The notes: generated from the sequence alone by a model not told the origin. DNA of 32,298 nt from JBBIWA01 sp037439425 (GCA_037439425.1 JBBIWA010000070.1:1-32298), one strand, 5' to 3'. Positions 1 to 8,475 are shown, numbered from the stretch's first letter. Made by a program: numbers and translations.

Positions 1-330
1 TTAAGCAAACTTTATCGGAACATCTATTGGAAACCGCTGTAAATGCCAAGGCAGGAAGAGTCATACCCTAGAGCGGCATTTCATCGAGCACCTGTTTGCA
101 CTCACCCATCTGGTTTGAGCTCAACCCTTGAGGCAAATGATCAGCTCAAGCCTCGCCACCTTGCACAAAGGCAGACCCATCCCCTCTATGCGGGCAGCAT
201 CTTGTCAACTCCTTGACACGCTGCCGAGCACCGTCATACTACCCTTCAAGCCATAAGTGGCAACCTCCCCCGCTTAGTTTTGTCTTGGCCCGAAGCCAAT
301 TCTGCTCGGCCTTTCCCGGTGGCAGAGAAG

Positions 331-569
331 ATGTCCCCAGCCAGCCCTGAAGTGAAAGAAGGCTTTACCCCGGAAGAACTCCTGGCGCGGGTCATAGCCT
401 TACTAGACCAGACATCCGTCAGGCTGGTCTTCACCGTCTGCTTAGCGAGGAAGTGAAGAGAGAGCAGATAGCGAAAGAGTTGGGGCTTAAGAAGAGCTCG
501 GTCTCCAGAGAGAAGGGTGCTTTACTCAAGAAGCTGAGGAAAATCATTAAAGCGAGAGGGTGGTCTTGA
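331..569 (+). pseudogene. Frameshifted sigma-70 region 4-like remnant
   Basis: One frame (331-456) reads MSPASPEVKEGFTPEELLAR and continues to a stop at 454-456. A second frame (about 426-569) then reads EEVKREQIAKELGLKKSSVS and a basic tail ending at TGA 567-569. The second part has the look of a helix-turn-helix of sigma-70 region 4 type (REQIAKELG, then a serine-rich recognition helix). Joining the two needs a frame change near 430-450, so I read it as a broken gene for a small sigma-factor-like or HTH regulator. The first frame is open upstream to before 241, without a clear start. The family call rests on pattern memory only. A short real HTH peptide or chance are alternatives. Confidence 0.3.
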
Positions 570-798
570 GTGAAGAGAGCAGTTTTAGCGCTATCGAGGA
601 GAAGGCCTAGAAATTAAAAAAATAATTTTTGTTGAGCATCAACATTTTCCTTTTTGACCCCTATTAAATATGGGGGTTGAGGAGAGTTGGATTGGGCCAG
701 GCGACCAACCAGTGCAGGCTGGATAAGAGGCCTGGGGCTGCTTGCAAAGGTGAGGTAGGCGCATTCAGGCAGGTGAGTGAAAAATTTTGAGAAAAAAA

Positions 799-1089
799 AT
801 GCTGTGCAGGTGTCAGATTGGGAAACTGCTTGCCTTAAATCCGGGTGATAGGAGCACCTTTACGCTTTCTAGTCGAGAGTTGGAAGGAGTCAAGAAATTC
901 CTTGCAGCGGGCGGATTTCATCTCGCTAGTCTGAACAAGGTTGTCATCAGGATAGGCTACATCATTTATGACAATGGGATGAGATGGGAGCAAGGATACT
1001 GGTATCGGCCGAATCCCAATGAGCCTGGCAAGTATGAGCGGATGAGTCCACAGCCTAGTCGAGCTTTGATAGGATTATTAACCGCTTAA
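799..1089 (+). pseudogene. Truncated copy of the exported protein at 1333-2028
   Basis: From about codon 10 the translation matches the last 75 residues of the intact gene downstream. LALNPGD, a TFTLS block, NKVV, a Y-I-I/L-I-F-D-D-G block, and YRPNPNEPGKYER against YRPIPGVPGGYER all align without gaps. The first roughly 155 residues of the family, including the membrane anchor and the central beta-rich part, are missing. The short start (MRKKMLCRCQIGK) has no counterpart. It reads as the 3' end of an older tandem copy. A short expressed protein cannot be excluded, but no good ribosome binding site was seen. Confidence 0.6.
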
Positions 1090-1115
1090 CCTGCGATCAA
1101 AAATAGGAGTGTTAT

Positions 1116-1318
1116 ATGAGGTTGAAGATTTTTATCTCTGGGGTATTGGAGGCCGTTGCCGAATTGGGCCGCCGACCAAAGGAGGTGCTAAGTCCATTCA
1201 TTGTCTCCAAAGCCAGGAGAGCATGTGGGGATCTTGTGCGGGCTTCAGGCTTCGCGATCAGCCAAGTCCCAATGACCCGGGCAAGTATGAACGGAATTCC
1301 TTAATAGCCCGGTTGAAT
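1116..1318 (+). pseudogene. Second, more decayed copy of the same exported protein
   Basis: An ATG at 1116 opens a frame beginning MRLKIFISGVLEAV, possibly the N-terminus of a paralogue. The recognisable family tail (PSPNDPGKYER) lies in a different frame at about 1257-1293. The DNA after it (cttaatagcccggttgaat) closely matches the DNA around the stop of the intact gene near 2021-2037 (ctcaatagcccggtcaaat). So this stretch has the two ends of a copy, with the middle lost and the frame broken. Similarity at the DNA level in the 3' tail supports duplication of the whole unit. Confidence 0.5.
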
Positions 1319-1332
1319 CAAGGGAAGGGAAA

Positions 1333-2028
1333 ATGGCAAAGTTGAGAGTTAATCGCATTTACCGGTTGGTTGTGTTATTGGTGGTCCGCACCGCATCGGC
1401 AATGATTGGGTTCGTATTGGGGATTAACAAAGTAGTTACCTCCAGAGCTAACCAGCCCCAATCAGTGCAACGATCAGACGAAAAGGTGATTGTAACAGCT
1501 GAGCATGCTGATGATCCGCTGAAGTTCAGTAATCTACTACGTGTGAAAAACGTCAAGATTACTATGGGCCAGAAGTTCAATGCCAGATCAGTAGCTGAAA
1601 GAGGCGGGGGACAGGTTGAGGACTGGCTGGAGAATCTGGAATTCGGCCTCGAAAACAAATCCAATAAGCGGATAACCTATATCCATCTAGAACTCCAATT
1701 CCCCGATACAAAGGTCAATGGTCCACTGATGGTTTACCGCCAAGTGACTATAGGCGTACCGCCCAACGTATCTGAAGACGCATCAAGATATGGTGAGCCA
1801 CTCGCTCTAAACCCTGGCGACACATTCACCTTCACGCTCTCTGCCAAGGACTTGCAACAGATTAAGGATTTTCTCGCACTCAGGAAGTTCCAGCTCAGCG
1901 ACATAAATAAGGTGGTTGTCCAGGTACTATATCTCATTTTCGATGATGGCATTAAGTGGACACTAGGAGGAAGTTACTACAGACCTATCCCAGGTGTGCC
2001 GGGCGGTTACGAGCGAATCCCTCAATAG
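1333..2028 (+). CDS. Exported or membrane-anchored protein of unknown function
   Basis: A 231-residue protein with a basic N-terminus (MAKLRVNRIYR) followed by a hydrophobic stretch to about residue 31, so it is probably membrane-anchored or secreted. The rest is soluble and beta-rich, with alternating hydrophobic residues (YIHLELQFPDTK around 117-128, LALNPGDTFTFTLS around 156-169) and a C-terminal aromatic motif GGSYYRPIPGVPGGYERI. I do not recognise a named family. The start has an AGGGAAGG ribosome site 4-11 bases upstream. It is the only intact member of a local tandem set; two damaged copies lie just upstream at 799-1318. No partner indicates its function. Confidence 0.7.
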   Translation: MAKLRVNRIYRLVVLLVVRTASAMIGFVLGINKVVTSRANQPQSVQRSDEKVIVTAEHADDPLKFSNLLRVKNVKITMGQKFNARSVAERGGGQVEDWLENLEFGLENKSNKRITYIHLELQFPDTKVNGPLMVYRQVTIGVPPNVSEDASRYGEPLALNPGDTFTFTLSAKDLQQIKDFLALRKFQLSDINKVVVQVLYLIFDDGIKWTLGGSYYRPIPGVPGGYERIPQ

Positions 2029-2091
2029 CCCGGTCAAATGCTGATCGCACTGTCTACCACTGAAACCTTGAAGGAAAAAGGGAATTAGAGT

Positions 2092-2343
2092 ATGAGCATC
2101 TTCACTTTAGCCTTCATATCTTTTCTGCTTTCATTTATCACCGCGAATAGCTTTTCATCAGGGGGCGGCAACAGCACAGTCTTGGCAGCTTCATCAGCAC
2201 AGGGTCCCAGTCAATGCCCACCCTGCATAGGTGATTGCATTGTTATTGGTGTCACAGTTAATATTAGCCCCTCTCTAGAGAACTGTAGTGTTGGCCTGCC
2301 GGGTGGAAATGTTTGTAATGGTTCGGCCACTCTGCCGGTATAG
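2092..2343 (+). CDS. Small exported cysteine-rich protein
   Basis: An 83-residue protein with a clear signal-like N-terminus (hydrophobic residues 4-20, then SSGGGN). The mature part has five cysteines, including CPPC followed by GDC. The start is preceded by aaggaaaaagggaatt, a plausible purine-rich ribosome site. It follows the gene ending at 2028 by 63 bases on the same strand. In another frame, sense reading continues past the stop (FRYRAKVEDAKGSQVGRWAY, about 2358-2420). The protein may therefore be the front of a longer frameshifted gene. No function can be assigned. Confidence 0.45.
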   Translation: MSIFTLAFISFLLSFITANSFSSGGGNSTVLAASSAQGPSQCPPCIGDCIVIGVTVNISPSLENCSVGLPGGNVCNGSATLPV

Positions 2344-2806
2344 CAATATCTTCCGTTACCGCGCAAAAGTTGAAGATGCCAAAGGTTCGCAGGTCGGGCG
2401 TTGGGCTTATGATATCTTTCTCGTTGGCGCGCCTTGATCGGCCCTATCGTGGCAGGATGCTAACCACAACAGTCTCTCAGAACCGCACGAGATAAACACC
2501 TTACCGTCACTGTCAGGTGACGGGCCTAGACCCGAAGTACAAGTTGGCGAAGACCTGAAGCGGGGAAGTGGGGTTGGGATGTTGTGCTGGTGCGCCAATA
2601 ACTCGAAAGGCTCGCTCAGCAACAGATCGCATTTACTTGTATCACCAACTCCCCATCGGATCGAGACAAGAAGCTGAATCTTACGTGCCCGAAGTTTCAT
2701 CGAGCGTCCTCTTGAGCTGCGAGACTTTGAGGCCAGAATACTGACACTTATCAATGGGCCGGCTGCTGCGGGGAATAGGACGAGCTTTATGCTCGTCAGC
2801 TACTCA
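2344..2806. other. Intergenic stretch with possible gene fragments
   Basis: No intact gene. One plus-strand frame continues from the end of the Cys-rich gene to a stop near 2436. Another, from about 2678, reads SFIERPLELRDFEARILTLI followed by NGPAAAGNRTSF. That loosely resembles the first strand and P-loop of RecF-like ATPases, but the lysine of the Walker A motif is missing. Both readings are short and unproven. Confidence 0.3.
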
Positions 2807-4591
2807 TCAGTAGCGTGCCGCTCTCTCCCTGCGCCCTCCTGCCCGGTCCGGCGAGCTAGGCAGATCAAGCAAGCCGAGGCCCTTCGCCTTGACCAGCAAA
2901 TTGGCTGCGATGGGCGCTGCTGTCCGCGCGCCATAGCCGCCGCCTTCTACCACCACCGCAAAAGCGATCTGGGGACTTTCGACCGGCGCGAAACCAATAA
3001 ACCATGAATCAGTGCGATGCTCCCGTTTGATGCGCTCACGCCCCCGTGAATCACGATAAGTCACAGGCTGTCCGGTCTGCGGATCAATGACTGGCACTTC
3101 GCGCTGTGCCGTCCCGGTCTTGCCGCCCGCTGTGGTCACGCCGCGAATGATGCTGGCAAAGGCTCCACTCGCCGTGCCACGTTCAACCACTGAGGCCATC
3201 AATTTTCGCATGCGCGCCGCCGTCTGCGGCGACATCGCTTGCTGAAATCCCACAGGCGGGCGCTCCAATTCGATTTTGGGCTTCATCACCATCCCTTTCG
3301 AGTTGGCCACGGCCGCCGCAATCAGCGCCATCTGAAACGGCGTTAGTTGCACATAGCCCTGACCGATAGATTCGAGCGCCAGGTCGTACTTGGTGACCTT
3401 ATTACTCGCCACGAAAGTTGAATTCAAAGGCGCGAGCACATCCGAGAGCACTTTGTTATCCGTGTTCCACAAGTTGCGCATTGAGCCAGAGCCGATCGAA
3501 TCGGCCGGGTTCTCGAAGACGCGCAATCCAAAACGCGCAGCCGCTTCGCCCATGCGCTTGCGCTCAACTGCCATACTGCCTAATTGCGCGAAGTACTGAT
3601 TGCAGGAATGGGTGTAAGCCTCCAGCAGATTCAGACGTCCATGAGCTTCACCTTCATCATCGCGAATCGCGCGGCCTGATCCCGGCGGCGTCCAGCCAGC
3701 GCTCTGACAGAAGAAGGAGTGATTATCCTGTCGCGCCTCAATCGCGGCGGCGGCCGTGATCGTTTTGAGCGTCGAGCCGGGCAGGTAATATTCGTGCAGC
3801 GCGCGATTGAGCAGCGGACGATTCTTCACATCGCTGGAGATCTCCTGCCAGCGCGCATCGTTGTTGATGTCATCGGGATCGAAGCTCGGCATGCTGGCCA
3901 GCGCCAGCAACTCTCCTGTCTGCGGATTGAGCATCACAATTGCGCCGCGTCTCCCTTTCAACTGCTCAGCCGCTTCTTTTTGCAAATCGAAATCAATCGT
4001 CAACGTCAGATCGGGGCCAACAGCCAGATGCTCGGCTTCGGTCTCCCAGGAGAAGAGTCGCTGCCACCAGCTCTTAGCCGGCTCGCGGTTGGGCTGTGCC
4101 GCGACAGCACGCTCCAGCATCGCATCGCCGCGTATCAGTCCCGTATAGCCGATCAGATGAGCCGCGGCCAAGCCGAGCGGATAATCACGAATCACCTGCC
4201 GGTTGAGGTAGCGGTATTTGGCCAGCGCGCGGCGCGTATCGCGATGGCGGTCGAAGATCCACCCGCGCAAGCGGCTCTCAATCTCACGCCGGTTGCGCTG
4301 ATCGCGCCTGTGCTTCAGCAGAACGAAAGCTTCGTTCTCTCCCAGCGGCCCGGCGGCGAACAAGCCCCAATAGAGATGAAAGCCCAAAGCCGTCAGCACT
4401 AACAGCGCGAAGAGCCAGCGCACATAGCGCAATCGCTTACTGGTCAAGCGCGGGCCGAAATCCTCTGGCAGCAATGCTCCTGCTCCACTGGCCGGTCGCG
4501 GGCGATCGCGCCAGAGAGAAAGCAGGAGGGAGAAAACCAGGTAGGTTAATCCGGCAACGAAAATGAGCGTGGCGACGAAAGGAAAGTTCAT
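2807..4591 (-). CDS. Class B penicillin-binding protein, PBP2/FtsI type
   Basis: A peptidoglycan D,D-transpeptidase that cross-links stem peptides in the periplasm. The 594-residue protein has two N-terminal hydrophobic segments (about 5-25 and 58-78), a short pedestal region beginning RGWIFDRHRD, and a complete transpeptidase domain. Its motifs are SxxK (S273-T-L-K276 in YLPGSTLKT), SxN (S329-C-N331) and KTG (K491 in GGKTGTA). All catalytic residues are present. Start: ATG at 4591, or TTG six bases upstream; neither has a clear Shine-Dalgarno. The FHA gene ends 50 bases upstream on the same strand, so the two are probably cotranscribed. The FHA-plus-PBP pairing recalls actinobacterial fhaA/pbpA clusters, suggesting phosphorylation-linked control of wall growth. 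Whether it serves elongation or division cannot be told from this. Confidence 0.93.
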   Translation of the reverse strand: MNFPFVATLIFVAGLTYLVFSLLLSLWRDRPRPASGAGALLPEDFGPRLTSKRLRYVRWLFALLVLTALGFHLYWGLFAAGPLGENEAFVLLKHRRDQRNRREIESRLRGWIFDRHRDTRRALAKYRYLNRQVIRDYPLGLAAAHLIGYTGLIRGDAMLERAVAAQPNREPAKSWWQRLFSWETEAEHLAVGPDLTLTIDFDLQKEAAEQLKGRRGAIVMLNPQTGELLALASMPSFDPDDINNDARWQEISSDVKNRPLLNRALHEYYLPGSTLKTITAAAAIEARQDNHSFFCQSAGWTPPGSGRAIRDDEGEAHGRLNLLEAYTHSCNQYFAQLGSMAVERKRMGEAAARFGLRVFENPADSIGSGSMRNLWNTDNKVLSDVLAPLNSTFVASNKVTKYDLALESIGQGYVQLTPFQMALIAAAVANSKGMVMKPKIELERPPVGFQQAMSPQTAARMRKLMASVVERGTASGAFASIIRGVTTAGGKTGTAQREVPVIDPQTGQPVTYRDSRGRERIKREHRTDSWFIGFAPVESPQIAFAVVVEGGGYGARTAAPIAANLLVKAKGLGLLDLPSSPDRAGGRRERAARY

Positions 4592-4646
4592 AGGCAAAGA
4601 TGAGTGATGAGCAATGAGTGAAGTGGCTGCGATGACTCATCGCTTA

Positions 4647-5456
4647 TCACTCCCTACTTTCCTCCTTCATCCTGACTTCAAGCGTCGCTTCGATATCACC
4701 AAATTGCAGATGATCGCCTGAGCGCACAATGCTCTTATTGCCTGCGGCCAGCAGCACCCCATTGACGAAGGTGCCGTTGCTGCTTCCCAGGTCTGTCAAC
4801 CAGACCGCCCCATTGGGCGCGAGCGTGAAGGCGGCGTGGAAGTTCGAGACCGTGCTGTCTTCGATGACGATCCGATTATCGTGGCTGCGTCCCACTGAAG
4901 CCCGATCCTCAGCGCTCGCGAGCTGAGACTGTAACTTGCCTAGACGTCTGCCGCTCTTTAAGCAGAGCACGATTTCACAGGCCTTAGCCTCAGGCCGGGT
5001 TTCAACTTCTGGAGATGCGGCTGGTGCTTTGGTCTCGTCTGGAAAGAGAGCTTTGATCTTCAGCCTGCGGGTGAAGACATCAAAGCCGATCTTAACACTT
5101 ACCTCTCCCAGCGTCTGGTAGCGGCGATTATAAATGTATTCGTAGACGGTAGAGCGCAATTCTCGCTGCAAGAATTCGAGCCGCTTCTGCCCTAGCTGCG
5201 AGTAAGTTTCGAAGTCGTAACAAAGCTCGATCAGGTTGGGCGCCAGGATGCGGTCTGCTTCGCGCCGCAGCCTCTCTTCAATTGCACGCTCAATGGGCGG
5301 GATGAGCGCCGTCAGATCAGTGTGTGATGGTGGAGCCGTCGCGCGACGCAACGCAAAGTCGAGCGCTGCGCCAACCCGCTCGAAGAATCGTCGCACCCAA
5401 AGCTCGAGACGATCGGCCAGCGACGCTTCTTTCTCCAGTGGGCTTTTGTCCATCAT
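4647..5456 (-). CDS. DUF3662-like and FHA domain protein (FhaA-type)
   Basis: A 269-residue cytoplasmic protein with no membrane segment. Residues about 20-140 match the layout of the FhaA N-terminal domain (DUF3662): an amphipathic start, an IERAIEERLRREADRI helix, then a strand region KIGFDVFTRRLKIKALFPD. After a proline/alanine linker, residues about 186-262 form an FHA domain: VGRSHDNRIVIED, VSNFHAAF and LGSSNGTFVNG. FHA domains bind phosphothreonine peptides. The usual SRxH block is SNFH here, so one Arg is replaced by Asn. It lies 29 bases after the rRNA methyltransferase gene and 50 bases before the PBP gene. Upstream of the ATG is TATAAT (5461-5466), which might be a promoter giving an almost leaderless message. 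Confidence 0.88.
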   Translation of the reverse strand: MMDKSPLEKEASLADRLELWVRRFFERVGAALDFALRRATAPPSHTDLTALIPPIERAIEERLRREADRILAPNLIELCYDFETYSQLGQKRLEFLQRELRSTVYEYIYNRRYQTLGEVSVKIGFDVFTRRLKIKALFPDETKAPAASPEVETRPEAKACEIVLCLKSGRRLGKLQSQLASAEDRASVGRSHDNRIVIEDSTVSNFHAAFTLAPNGAVWLTDLGSSNGTFVNGVLLAAGNKSIVRSGDHLQFGDIEATLEVRMKEESRE

Positions 5457-5485
5457 TGAAATTATACCCTCTGAGGTAGCAGGTG

Positions 5486-6298
5486 TTAGCCAGAGCTGCC
5501 GCTTTCCACTTCCCTTCTCTGCCGCGCCGCTTCAAATAGTATCGCGGCAGCAGCAGCGGCGACGTTGAGTGATTCGACGGGCGGATGAAGTGGGATGCAG
5601 ACTACCTGATCGGAGCGCGCGAGCAGTTCGCGACTGACGCCGCGTGTTTCGTTGCCGAGAATCAAAAGCGTTGGCTGTCGCCAGTCATAGTCACTATAAA
5701 CGAGTGGCGCCTCAGCATCCGTCGCAACGATCCTCACACCTGCTGCCTGAGAAGCGGCAATCAGTTCCTCTCTCCTCACATCTGTAGCGACTGGCAACCG
5801 AAAAGCTGATCCCATGGCGCTGCGCAGCGTCTTGGGCGCGAAGGCATCGGTCGAGCCTGAGAGGGCAACGACTCCGCTTGCTCCAGCGGCTTCGGCTGTT
5901 CGCAGGATCGTACCGAGATTGCCCGGATCTTGCACCGCATCAAGTCCCACAACCAGCGCCCGGTTCTCTGAAGGCGCCGCAAAGACCTGATCGAGCGCAT
6001 AAGCCGGACGCGCCGCGATGAGAATAATTCCTTGCGGTGTCACTGTGTCGCTGACCGTAGCGAAGGTGGCTTCAGCCACTTCATAAGTTGGACACTCGCG
6101 GCGGCGCAATTCAGCAATGATCGCTCCAGTTCGTTCACCGGGCGATTGCACATAAAAGCCAGCCACCAGTCCCAACCCCGACTGCAAACATTCTTCGCAC
6201 AGTCGCTCGCCTTCAATGAAGATCAAGCCAGGCTCACGCCCATCGCGCACGCGGCGCGCCTGTTTGAGCCGCGAATTTACCGGGCTGGTGATGAGCAT
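5486..6298 (-). CDS. TrmH/SpoU family RNA 2'-O-methyltransferase
   Basis: A SAM-dependent ribose methyltransferase of the SPOUT knot class, acting on rRNA or tRNA. The 270-residue protein begins MLITSPVNSRLKQARRVRDG, typical of the RNA-binding (SpoU substrate-binding) N-terminal domain with FIEGERL. The catalytic domain has motif 1 (QDPGNLGTILRTAEAAG), motif 2 (LLILGNETRGVS) and motif 3 (IPLHPPVESLNVAAAAAAIL), all intact. The reading frame stays open far upstream of 6298, but those codons are low-complexity charged sequence, and the family normally starts at this ATG. Its neighbours are the FHA gene (29 bases downstream) and the ribbon-helix-helix gene (100 bases upstream). The exact target base is unknown. 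Confidence 0.93.
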   Translation of the reverse strand: MLITSPVNSRLKQARRVRDGREPGLIFIEGERLCEECLQSGLGLVAGFYVQSPGERTGAIIAELRRRECPTYEVAEATFATVSDTVTPQGIILIAARPAYALDQVFAAPSENRALVVGLDAVQDPGNLGTILRTAEAAGASGVVALSGSTDAFAPKTLRSAMGSAFRLPVATDVRREELIAASQAAGVRIVATDAEAPLVYSDYDWRQPTLLILGNETRGVSRELLARSDQVVCIPLHPPVESLNVAAAAAAILFEAARQRREVESGSSG

Positions 6299-6398
6299 CG
6301 CCTGATGGTGAAGGAGATGACGAAGATGAAGGGGTGAATTTTTATCCTCTTCGCTCTCTTCATCCCTTTCATCCTCTTCCCTCCTCTGCTCTCCTTCT

Positions 6399-6797
6399 CT
6401 ACCTCTCAATTTCCGGTGCGACGCTGTGGCGCAACTCTTCGCGTAAGCGCTCGATCTCGGCCAGCTTGCTCTGCACTCGCTCGAAGAGTGGCGCCTGGGC
6501 CCTGATGCCTTCCTCAATCAAGAAAGAGGCCGCCTCCGCGCGCGATTTGAAGACGCCAGCCGAGACCAGCACGTCAAGTCTCTCCGAGGCTGTTTCGCTC
6601 AGCCGCAGCAGCACCGTGGTATCCCGTACGTTGAGAGCGCGGTCAATCGCTCTGTTAATAGTCTCTGGCACTTTATTGACGAAGTCGCGGATGGTCGAAG
6701 CTACTTCTTCCAGCGTATCGCCGGCACTCTTGCCCTCAGGTTGTGGTGCCGGAGTCAATGGGCCACCTGACTCAGGATGGTTGGGATTATCGGTCAT
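6399..6797 (-). CDS. Ribbon-helix-helix-like small protein
   Basis: A 132-residue protein. The first 35 residues are disordered (Pro, Gly and Glu rich). An amphipathic helix (EEVASTIRDFVNKVPETINR) follows, then a region with the pattern of a CopG/ribbon-helix-helix fold (TTVLLRLSETASERLDVLVS, GVFKSRAEAASFLIEEGIRA). The charged C-terminus (FERVQSKLAEIERLREELR) is probably a coiled coil. The start has a strong GGAGGAG ribosome site. It may be a DNA-binding regulator or an oligomerising scaffold; no operator could be identified. It lies between the LemA-like gene and the methyltransferase on the same strand. Confidence 0.75.
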   Translation of the reverse strand: MTDNPNHPESGGPLTPAPQPEGKSAGDTLEEVASTIRDFVNKVPETINRAIDRALNVRDTTVLLRLSETASERLDVLVSAGVFKSRAEAASFLIEEGIRAQAPLFERVQSKLAEIERLREELRHSVAPEIER

Positions 6798-6926
6798 AAC
6801 TCCTCCTTCTTAAAGATTTCATTGCGATGGGAAGGCTGCTGCAGCGCAGGAGCTTTCCCCTCCCTGATTGATCATACGACCGACAGCCGGCGGAAAGTTG
6901 CAGCTCAAAGCCTCCGGTTCAATCAT

Positions 6927-7787
6927 TCATTCCACTTCGATCTGTGGTTCCATTCTCATAAAGCCCAAACCATAAGCTACCAGCGCGAATGGCAACCGCA
7001 CGATGAAATCATTGTAAGCCTTGACTGCATTGAGATAATTCTGGCGCGCGCCTTCCAGACCCTTCTGCGCCGCCTGGAACTCATCCTGCAACCGCAAATA
7101 GGCATCGTTAGCTTTGAGCTCCTGGTGCTGATCCGAGAGCGAAGTGACCGGTTCGCTGGCCTGGTTCACCTCACGATAGGCCGAGCGGATCGCATCCGGA
7201 TCGTTCTGTTTGATGGCTTCCGCCAGCATCTGGCGCGCCGTGGTGAGGTGACCGAGCGGTGCCGGCTCAGCCTTGAGAATGGCTTTCGCCGTCTCCAGCA
7301 GCTTGAAGGCGGAATCGGCCTGTTTGGCCATCGCTTCGAGGATCGCTTTCCATTGAGCTTCCACTGCCTGCTTGTATCGGCCTATCTCACTTCTGGCATA
7401 AGGGAAGAGTTTTTCCACCGGATACAATTTACGATCATTCTCGAACGATTCCCACTTCCAGTGCGCACCCTCCGGAGCAAAGACCAGGCGGATCTCTTTG
7501 TTAGTATGTGCGGCAGACGAGCCGCTGCGCTCTCTGACCAGCGCTGTCGCTTTGCCATTCTCCGGCGAGGTGACGACCTCTTTCACTTCTATCACTTCAT
7601 CGAGCGCGCCAACGATATCGGTCACCGGCGATTCAGACTGAAGATTAACTCCACGGGCGACCGTGTGGTAGACCTCGTCCCGCGTCATCTTTCGTCTCTC
7701 CTGTCCGCTGCCCCATCCAGGTTGATTGAGAAGCAGGGTTGCCAGGATCATAAAACCAACGTTCTGGAGAATAGCTCCTCTGCGCAT
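6927..7787 (-). CDS. Exported protein with LemA-like C-terminal region
   Basis: A 286-residue protein with a signal-type N-terminus (hydrophobic to about residue 22, then GWGSGQ). Residues about 35-130 form a mixed alpha/beta module. The rest is helical, ending in LQDEFQAAQKGLEGARQNYL followed by NAVKAYNDFIVRLPFALVAY. That ending matches the last helices of LemA proteins (ARQ-Y-AV-YN pattern, then a short hydrophobic F/P segment). Usual LemA proteins have about 180-200 residues and an N-terminal anchor, so this is a longer relative with an extra N-terminal domain. The start has GGAG eight bases upstream of ATG 7787. It heads the minus-strand run. Function is unknown beyond an envelope location. 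Confidence 0.75.
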   Translation of the reverse strand: MRRGAILQNVGFMILATLLLNQPGWGSGQERRKMTRDEVYHTVARGVNLQSESPVTDIVGALDEVIEVKEVVTSPENGKATALVRERSGSSAAHTNKEIRLVFAPEGAHWKWESFENDRKLYPVEKLFPYARSEIGRYKQAVEAQWKAILEAMAKQADSAFKLLETAKAILKAEPAPLGHLTTARQMLAEAIKQNDPDAIRSAYREVNQASEPVTSLSDQHQELKANDAYLRLQDEFQAAQKGLEGARQNYLNAVKAYNDFIVRLPFALVAYGLGFMRMEPQIEVE

Positions 7788-8475
7788 TGCTACTCCTTTC
7801 TTTTGCCTCCAGGGCGAGACTTATTCGCTCCCAGGTTTGCCGCAGATGCCGATCTGATCGGCTCAGCAGCGACTTGCTAACTTGCTCACTCACCGCCCAT
7901 TATCCGAAGCAGGGGGGAATGAAGTCAAAGCCAAAGTTGAGCATTCAAGGGGGCTGTTTCGACGACCAGACTGGTTGCCTGCTAATGAGCTTCTAGGATT
8001 TAAGCTGGCGAATTTCGCAGTCGCATTGCAGGTACCACTGCAGGCTGAAGCTGAACAGCGCAAGCATCGCGCTAGGCTTTGATCTCAACTGTGTCGCATT
8101 GCAGGTATCACTGCAGGCTGGAGCTGAACGTTTGGTATTACCCTGTGCTCGAAATGCGCCTTTGTTGTCTCAGGCCGCGAATGCAGGCTGAAGTATAAAG
8201 CCTGGGGTGGAGAACCCCAAGGAATGCCATCGTACCGAAGCCATGACAAGAGTAGATACCAGTGAAACGAGCCCGTGGCACCACCTCTCAAAGCGTGACA
8301 CTCCGCCAGTTCGGGGTACTTGCCAGAGAGCGTTCCCAGCCGGCTGAGCTCAATCTAGTCTGAAGGTAAAGGCGGTGATCTCTTCTGCTGATGAGCCCGA
8401 CCCGCTCCCAAGCGTACTTACCCGGAGTCGTCGTTATGAAGGCTTCATCTGCTCTCGTGGGCAGCAGGCTCTCTC
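7788..8475. other. Intergenic region without a gene
   Basis: No frame here has protein-like composition on either strand. The only structure seen is the pair of 37-base repeats listed at 8020-8129 and a partial third match near 8180-8193 (atgcaggctgaag). Confidence 0.5.
8020..8129. repeat. Two 37-base direct repeats with a 36-base spacer
   Basis: Copies at 8020-8056 and 8093-8129 differ at two positions. Each starts gtcgcattgcaggta and ends gctgaac. A 13-base part of the unit recurs at about 8180-8193. The unit length, the spacer length, the GT start and the GAAC end resemble a two-repeat CRISPR remnant. No cas gene is present, and a dispersed repeat family is equally possible. Confidence 0.6.

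Noticed and set aside
2678..2806. P-loop-like reading (ILTLINGPAAAGNRTSF) suggesting an ATPase fragment
   Set aside because: The Walker lysine is missing, the stretch is under 45 codons, and nothing downstream fits an ATPase. Kept only as a note in the intergenic entry.
3719..4402. Plus-strand frame of 227 codons inside the penicillin-binding protein gene
   Set aside because: Antisense to an intact, well-conserved gene and without any family motif.
4602..4652. Inverted repeat gagtgatgagc / gcttatcactc between the FHA and PBP genes
   Set aside because: One mismatch, long loop, and simple gatgag-type words common in the area. Too weak to list as a terminator.
6777..7880. Plus-strand frame of 367 codons opposite the LemA-like gene
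   Set aside because: The minus-strand gene has a signal peptide, a ribosome site and LemA similarity. The plus frame has none and crosses a gene boundary.
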